A DNA stretch of 64,000 nt from Yamagishiella unicocca. Its lineage: Eukaryota; Chlorophyta; Chlorophyceae; Chlamydomonadales; Volvocaceae. The stretch spans positions 496,001-560,000 of the forward strand of contig BDSL01000034.1 of the NCBI GenBank assembly GCA_003116995.1. The letters run 5' to 3'. Both the position numbers and the translations under genes were made by a program. This document shows, piece after piece, positions 59,829 to 64,000 of this stretch; position 1 is the first letter of the stretch, and each line of letters begins with the position of its first letter. The notes beneath the pieces are model-generated. The model did no database searches and was not told the origin of the DNA. It worked only from the letters and a program-made list of their open reading frames with translations.

Positions 59829-62800
59829 CACAGCCCCCCCGTCACGCCGCAGCGGACCGCATCACATACGCGTAGCACAGCGTTTGTCACACATGAGGCC
59901 CGCGGGGAGGCCGCCTGCGCCCCCTCCCTCCCTCCGTCGCACACGTGCGCGCAAGCGCACCAGGCATGAGAAGATACACGAAACCGTGTGTGGATGGCGG
60001 TGCAGCGCCCAGCACCAGCACCAGCACCAGCCGCCGCGAACCCCAGGCTCGCAACCCAGGCGCTCCCTAACCCGAAGTGGCTGCGCTACCTGCTCCGTTC
60101 ACCTACCGCACCGCACCGCGGGACGTGCATTGTTGCCTTTACCGTGTTGTTGTCCCACTGTTGTTTGTTGGGGTGGGTGACGTCTGTGTAGTGTGGATCG
60201 TGGATGAGCCGGAGGGGAGGCAGGAAGACGGGTAGGGGGTAACTGACCCCAGCAACGGGTGGGGCTGGGGTGGCTGTGGGATGTGGTTCGTCGTACACTC
60301 CCCGTTTGTGTCCATGGCGGCGGTGTTGCTGTTGGGGGAGGGGGGCATCAATACGGGCCGGATGAAGCGGGGTCTCCCAAGACACGACCGCGTTATCGCA
60401 CCCACATGGGCCCATACCGTAGATTGGACCCCGGGCGCCCGGAGCAGGCGCTGGGGTGTGGCTCCTGGCTCGCGCCCCTGGAACGACCGCATCGCTTGGC
60501 GCTCACATCGGGGTACCCACAGTGTCAGGGAGGAGGGCCCCAATGAAATCCCATAGTGTCAGGGAGGAGGGCCCCAATGAAATCCCACAGTGTCAGGGAG
60601 GAGGGCCCCAATGAAATCCCACAGTGTCAGGGAGGAGGGCCCCAATGAAATCCCAGAGTGTCAGGGAGGAGGGCCCCAATGAAATCCCACAGTGTCAGGG
60701 AGGAGGGCCCCAATGAAATCCCACAGTGTCAGGGAGGAGGGCCCCAATGAAATCCCACAGTGTCAGGGAGGAGGGCCCCAATGAAATCCCACAGTGTCAG
60801 GGAGGCGGGAGGCGGACGGGGCGGGGGCGGGGCCGCGGAAGGAGCAGGGGCAGGGAAGCGGGCAGCACAGGAGGCAGCAGCAGGCGGAGGAGGGGTCCGG
60901 GCGATGATTGCGGCAGGCGGGTGCAGCTTGCCAGACGGGGTAGCATGGAAACACGTATTAGCCTGCCCGGGTAAGGCTGGAGGCGTTGCGGGGTGGGCCG
61001 TTCGGCTGGTATGAATTGAGGTGAGGCGGGGTGAGGTGAGGTCGAGGTGGGCGCTTGCTGCGTTCGGAAGGGCGATAAGAGGGTGGGCACAAAGAGGGGC
61101 CGAGTGGCGCCTACCTGGGCACACATATTCCGTACACCCTCACATCCTCATGCTACCCTGATCATCCATACACGCGATATGACTGTTGAGTTGCGTCCAT
61201 TGACCGACAGCGCACAGCCCCGCACGCCCGTTCCCAGGAGCCACACGGCGCGCCCTTGCCTAGCGGTGAGTGTAAGAAACAACCAGATGCAACCACCAGA
61301 TGCGACCACCCATTGGTGCATGCAGTTATGGCCAGTCGAGGGACGAAGGGTGCAGGTTTCAGCACCCCCGCCCGCCTCTTCGGCTCTTCAGCAGCTAACC
61401 ACACAGTATCTTCACAATTGGAACGGCACACAGCAACCACCTGAACAAAAAACCTCCACACGACAGAAACCGCCGAGCCGTCGGTTACTAGTTAGGACAT
61501 ATTGGCGCGCGCAGGTCGGAAGGCAAAGGCAGAAAGCACGCTATCATGTCATCGGCCCCTCCCCCTATATGGCTTTCATGGCTTTCCTCTCATTGCCCCC
61601 CCCATCGACCAGTTTCCATCCCACCGTGCGCCTGCGTCTTCGTTCGTACATGTTGCGACATGCAACCAGCGACCCGCGGGTCCCACACACCTGCAGGGCC
61701 CCAAGGCCGGATCATGACATTGACACGGTCTTTTTATGTCTTTCTACTGCGTACGGCAGGTACGACTCATGCACAGTCACGCCTGTTCCTTTGCGGTGCA
61801 GGTAACGGCACCTGCAGCCGGCAGACTGATGATCCATCAGTTGCACCCCCCCGCCCGCAGTCCCCACGGCTCGGTTGCATGTCCGTCGATTCACGTTCAC
61901 ACGCAGGAGATACAAGTCGCTTGATTGCTCAGTCGCATAAGGCTTGGCAGCCGCCCAATTCCGAGCTGACTCACCATAACCGGCCGGACGAGCGCGCGCC
62001 AACCACGGCGCCGTACTACACACATGTCACACACCGTACGAGTCACACACACACATCCGCAGTCACAACAATGAGCAATGAAACGATGTACCGGGGTATG
62101 TGCACCAACAACGAAAAAACCGCATGTCCGGTAAAACGCCTCGGCCGGGGCTTCTCTCGCTGTGTACCCGGTCCCTTTCGTTCGTTGGGCTCGCACCGGC
62201 TCGCGGCGTGTACGGCAATCACGTGGCACCGCGCCCTGACAGTCCATTCGTTCGCCCCCACCCCCCGCCGCTGTCGAGTTCCCGGGGGAAGCCCTCTGGG
62301 AGCTCCAGGGAGGGCATGCGGTCTCCAGCACCCCCAGCAGCATGGCATTCCCCTTTCGGGAGTCCCCACCTCCCGACTGCACCTTTCAGTGCGGCTCGTG
62401 CGAAGCCAAGTGTGTATGTGTGTGGGTTATGTGGGTGTGTGGGTGTGGAGGCTGCGCACCCGGCCCAGCTGCCGACCTTCTCGCCGACCAGCGCCCCCCC
62501 CGCCGCCACGAGATCACCTGTCAGTAACCTTACTATACACGCAGCCTCCGCCTCCGCGCCCGGGCCCGTCGCCAAACATCATGGTCTCCGAAATTTCCCA
62601 CGAGCCGCCCCTCCACAAAACACAGGCTGGCCGCTCCGAACACCCCCCCCCCTTTCCGCTCACGTCGCTTAGGGTACGTGGGCCCCTTCGTCCGCCCGCA
62701 CGCGCCGACGCATTGCCCGTCGCCATTGCTGGGACCCCGGTTCGATTCCGCGCGGCGGCATTACCTTGTCCAGCCAACGCGGCGGGTTAGTGATCGTTGA

Positions 62801-62845
62801 GGGAACGGTCGCGCGGCAGCAGGCCGTGCGGCGAGTCATCAGGTC
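59829..62845. other. convergent intergenic region
   Basis: About 3 kb between the CtpA stop and the 3' end of the minus-strand beta-propeller gene. It holds a 34-bp minisatellite (60521-60806, listed separately) and a CA-rich stretch near 62018-62060. Long open stretches on the plus strand between 61546 and 62790 lack any domain, and their composition does not resemble the real exons nearby. Confidence 0.5.
60521..60806 (+). repeat. 34-bp minisatellite, 8 full copies plus a partial
   Basis: Unit begins agtgtcagggaggagggccc and repeats every 34 bp (starts 60521, 60555, 60589, 60623, 60657, 60691, 60725, 60759, 60793). Copies differ only at one or two positions (catagtg, cagagtg, cacagtg), so the array is young. 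It lies about 690 bp downstream of the CtpA stop. There are no unique spacers, so it is not CRISPR-like. Confidence 0.95.
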
Positions 62846-63859
62846 TCAAAAGCGAAGCACGAAGGCGGATGCGCCCCCCTGGTGCCCCTCCCCCTCCTGC
62901 GGCCTGAGGGGCTGCGGCTGCTGCTGCTGCTGCTGGCGGCGTCCGGTGGGGAGGGGCAGCGGCGAGGCCCGGGGCCGGAAGTCCAGGTAGGTGATGTCGC
63001 CGGTGCCGCTGCCCACCGCCAGCCCCTCCACTTGCACGGCGAGCGCGGCGGCGAAGGAGTGGTGCGGGGAGTCCTGCGTGGTGCATGTGCGTGAGCGTGC
63101 GTGTGTGGCGGAAGCGAGGCGGCGGATGGCCGGGGGTTTGGGAGGCGGGCAGGGCGGGGGCCGGGGGGCTGGGAGGCGGGCGGGCAGGGCGGGGGGGGGC
63201 GGTGGGAGGTAGAGAGCATGGGGCAACCAAAACACAAACACGCAAACCAGGGAGGCGCGGCCGCGTCCCGTCCCACTGCGTCACCTCCCCTCCTTCACTT
63301 GCTGCACCCCCCTCACATACACGGGTTTCCCTCGAACCCTCACATACAGCTCCTCCCGCCCAGGTCCAGCCCACCCCAGGTCCCCGCCCAGGTCCCGCCC
63401 ACCCCAGGTCCCGCCCACCCCAGGTCCCCGCCCACCCCAGGTCCCCGCCCACCCCAGGTCCTCGCCCACCCCAGGTCCCCGCCCACCCCAGGTCCCGCCC
63501 ACCCCAGGTCCCCGCCCACCCCAGGTCCCCGCCCAGGTCCCGCCCACCCCAGGTCCCCGCCCAGGTCCCGCCCACCCCAGGTCCCGCCCACCCCAGGTCC
63601 CCGCCCAGGTCCCCGCCTACCCGCATGCAGATGACCGCCTCCAGAGGGCTGCGGTGGGCCGCCACCACCTGCCGCCGCCGCGCAGTGGCGCCGCCGCCCC
63701 CACCCGGGGCAGCGCCCGCAGAACCGCCGCCCAGCGTGCCGCCGGGGCCGCCGCCGTCGTCTCTTAGGTCAACGCCGCCGCCGGCGTCGCCGTCGCCGTC
63801 GCCGGTGTTGGTGCCGGTCCCGCCATCCAGTCCATTACACTTGTACACGATGAGGCCGT
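62846..63859 (-). CDS. 3' exons of a probable beta-propeller (WD-like) protein, partial
   Basis: Two minus-strand exons, 63859-63621 and 63073-62846, join in phase 0 and end in a stop at 62846. The 5' part lies beyond the right edge or in the last 140 bp, where no certain exon can be placed. The visible protein reads DGLIVYKCNGLDGG, a Gly/Asp-rich loop, VVAAHRSPLEAVICMR, then DSPHHSFAAALAVQVEGLAV followed by GSGTGDITYLDFRPR, and a Gln-rich tail ending GASAFVLRF. The pattern of a His near the start of a repeat and a strand ending in Y/L-D-F-R after a G-S-G-T-G-D turn suits the last blades of a WD40-type propeller. No specific family is recognised. The intron between the two exons contains a GC-rich minisatellite. 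Confidence 0.5.
63321..63339 (+). repeat. exact 19-mer of the dispersed intronic element
   Basis: acgggtttccctcgaaccc, identical to 7169-7187 and, reversed, 21087-21105. It is in the intron of the beta-propeller gene, antisense. Confidence 0.75.
63355..63618 (+). repeat. 16-17-bp GC-rich minisatellite (CCCAGGTCCCCGCCCA)
   Basis: About 16 irregular copies of cccaggtccccgcccacc, alternating with shorter cccaggtcccgcc units, filling most of the intron of the beta-propeller gene up to its donor site. Confidence 0.9.
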
Positions 63860-63894
63860 CTGCATAGCGCGAGTGCGTGGGTGCGTGGTTTGAG

Positions 63895-63916
63895 TGTGTG
63901 TGTGTGTGTGTGTGTG
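63895..63916 (+). repeat. (TG)n dinucleotide repeat
   Basis: Eleven TG units close to the right edge, probably in an intron of the beta-propeller gene just upstream of the acceptor at 63860. Confidence 0.8.
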
Positions 63917-64000
63917 CTTGGAACACAACCAAGCCGCGCACATCCGAGCGGCAGCGGACTGCAACAACCACACACCACACAGGCCCCCCACGCAAAGTGA

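Noticed and set aside
60521..60806. CRISPR-like array
   Set aside because: Direct repeats without unique spacers in a eukaryotic nuclear context; it is a minisatellite. The same applies to 34579-34950 and 6131-6330.
61546..62790. 414-codon plus-strand ORF
   Set aside because: No domain, composition unlike the true exons, and it lies in the 3' region between two convergent genes.

Overview
This is nuclear DNA of a green alga, most likely a volvocine alga (the Chlamydomonas/Volvox/Gonium group). The DNA is GC-rich. Genes have many short exons with GT-AG introns, mostly 100-700 bases and some over 1 kb. Proteins carry long Ala/Gly/Gln/Pro low-complexity tracts, and introns are full of micro- and minisatellites. 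Short TTTTAGGG/TTTAGGG telomere-like arrays, the repeat type of this group, occur inside introns. The products include plant-type plastid proteins and a TKL-like kinase with the HGD catalytic loop common in volvocine kinases. I see no prokaryotic features, rRNA or tRNA.

Layout: (1) 744-1784 minus, a GNAT acetyltransferase. (2) 2060-11262 plus, a 16-exon TIC62-like plastid Rossmann protein with an exon-encoded repeat tail. (3) 13703-15291 minus, a 5-exon plant-type DnaJ zinc-finger protein. (4) 16957-31517 plus, a 13-exon gene for a giant protein of about 3371 residues with helical-repeat character and a few OPR-like motifs. (5) 32741-36197 plus, a two-exon unknown protein of 938 residues. (6) 36.2-39.7 kb, a gene-poor island with a 30-bp perfect inverted repeat. 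(7) 39711-46278 plus, an 8-exon protein kinase whose Gly-rich loop is a 25-nt microexon. (8) 50353-53484 minus, a 7-exon HDDC2/YfbR-type HD-domain nucleotidase. (9) 53949-59828 plus, a 10-exon S41 C-terminal processing protease (CtpA/D1P type) with a thylakoid-lumen signal. (10) From 62846 to the right edge, minus, the 3' exons of a probable beta-propeller gene.

For every multi-exon gene I chose splice sites by hand so that GT-AG consensus, reading-frame phase and known family sequence agree. The summed coding length is a multiple of three in each complete gene: 2616, 804, 10116, 2817, 4185, 753 and 2577 nt. Exon coordinates are given in the entries.

Several genes share a plastid theme (TIC62, the DnaJ-type zinc-finger protein, CtpA), but they are separate transcription units and not an operon. 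Divergent pairs (GNAT/TIC62, HDDC2/CtpA) are separated by only about 280-460 bp. The most unusual shared feature is a family of short dispersed elements found in introns of at least six genes. It has conserved modules, one of which resembles a branch site plus 3' splice site.
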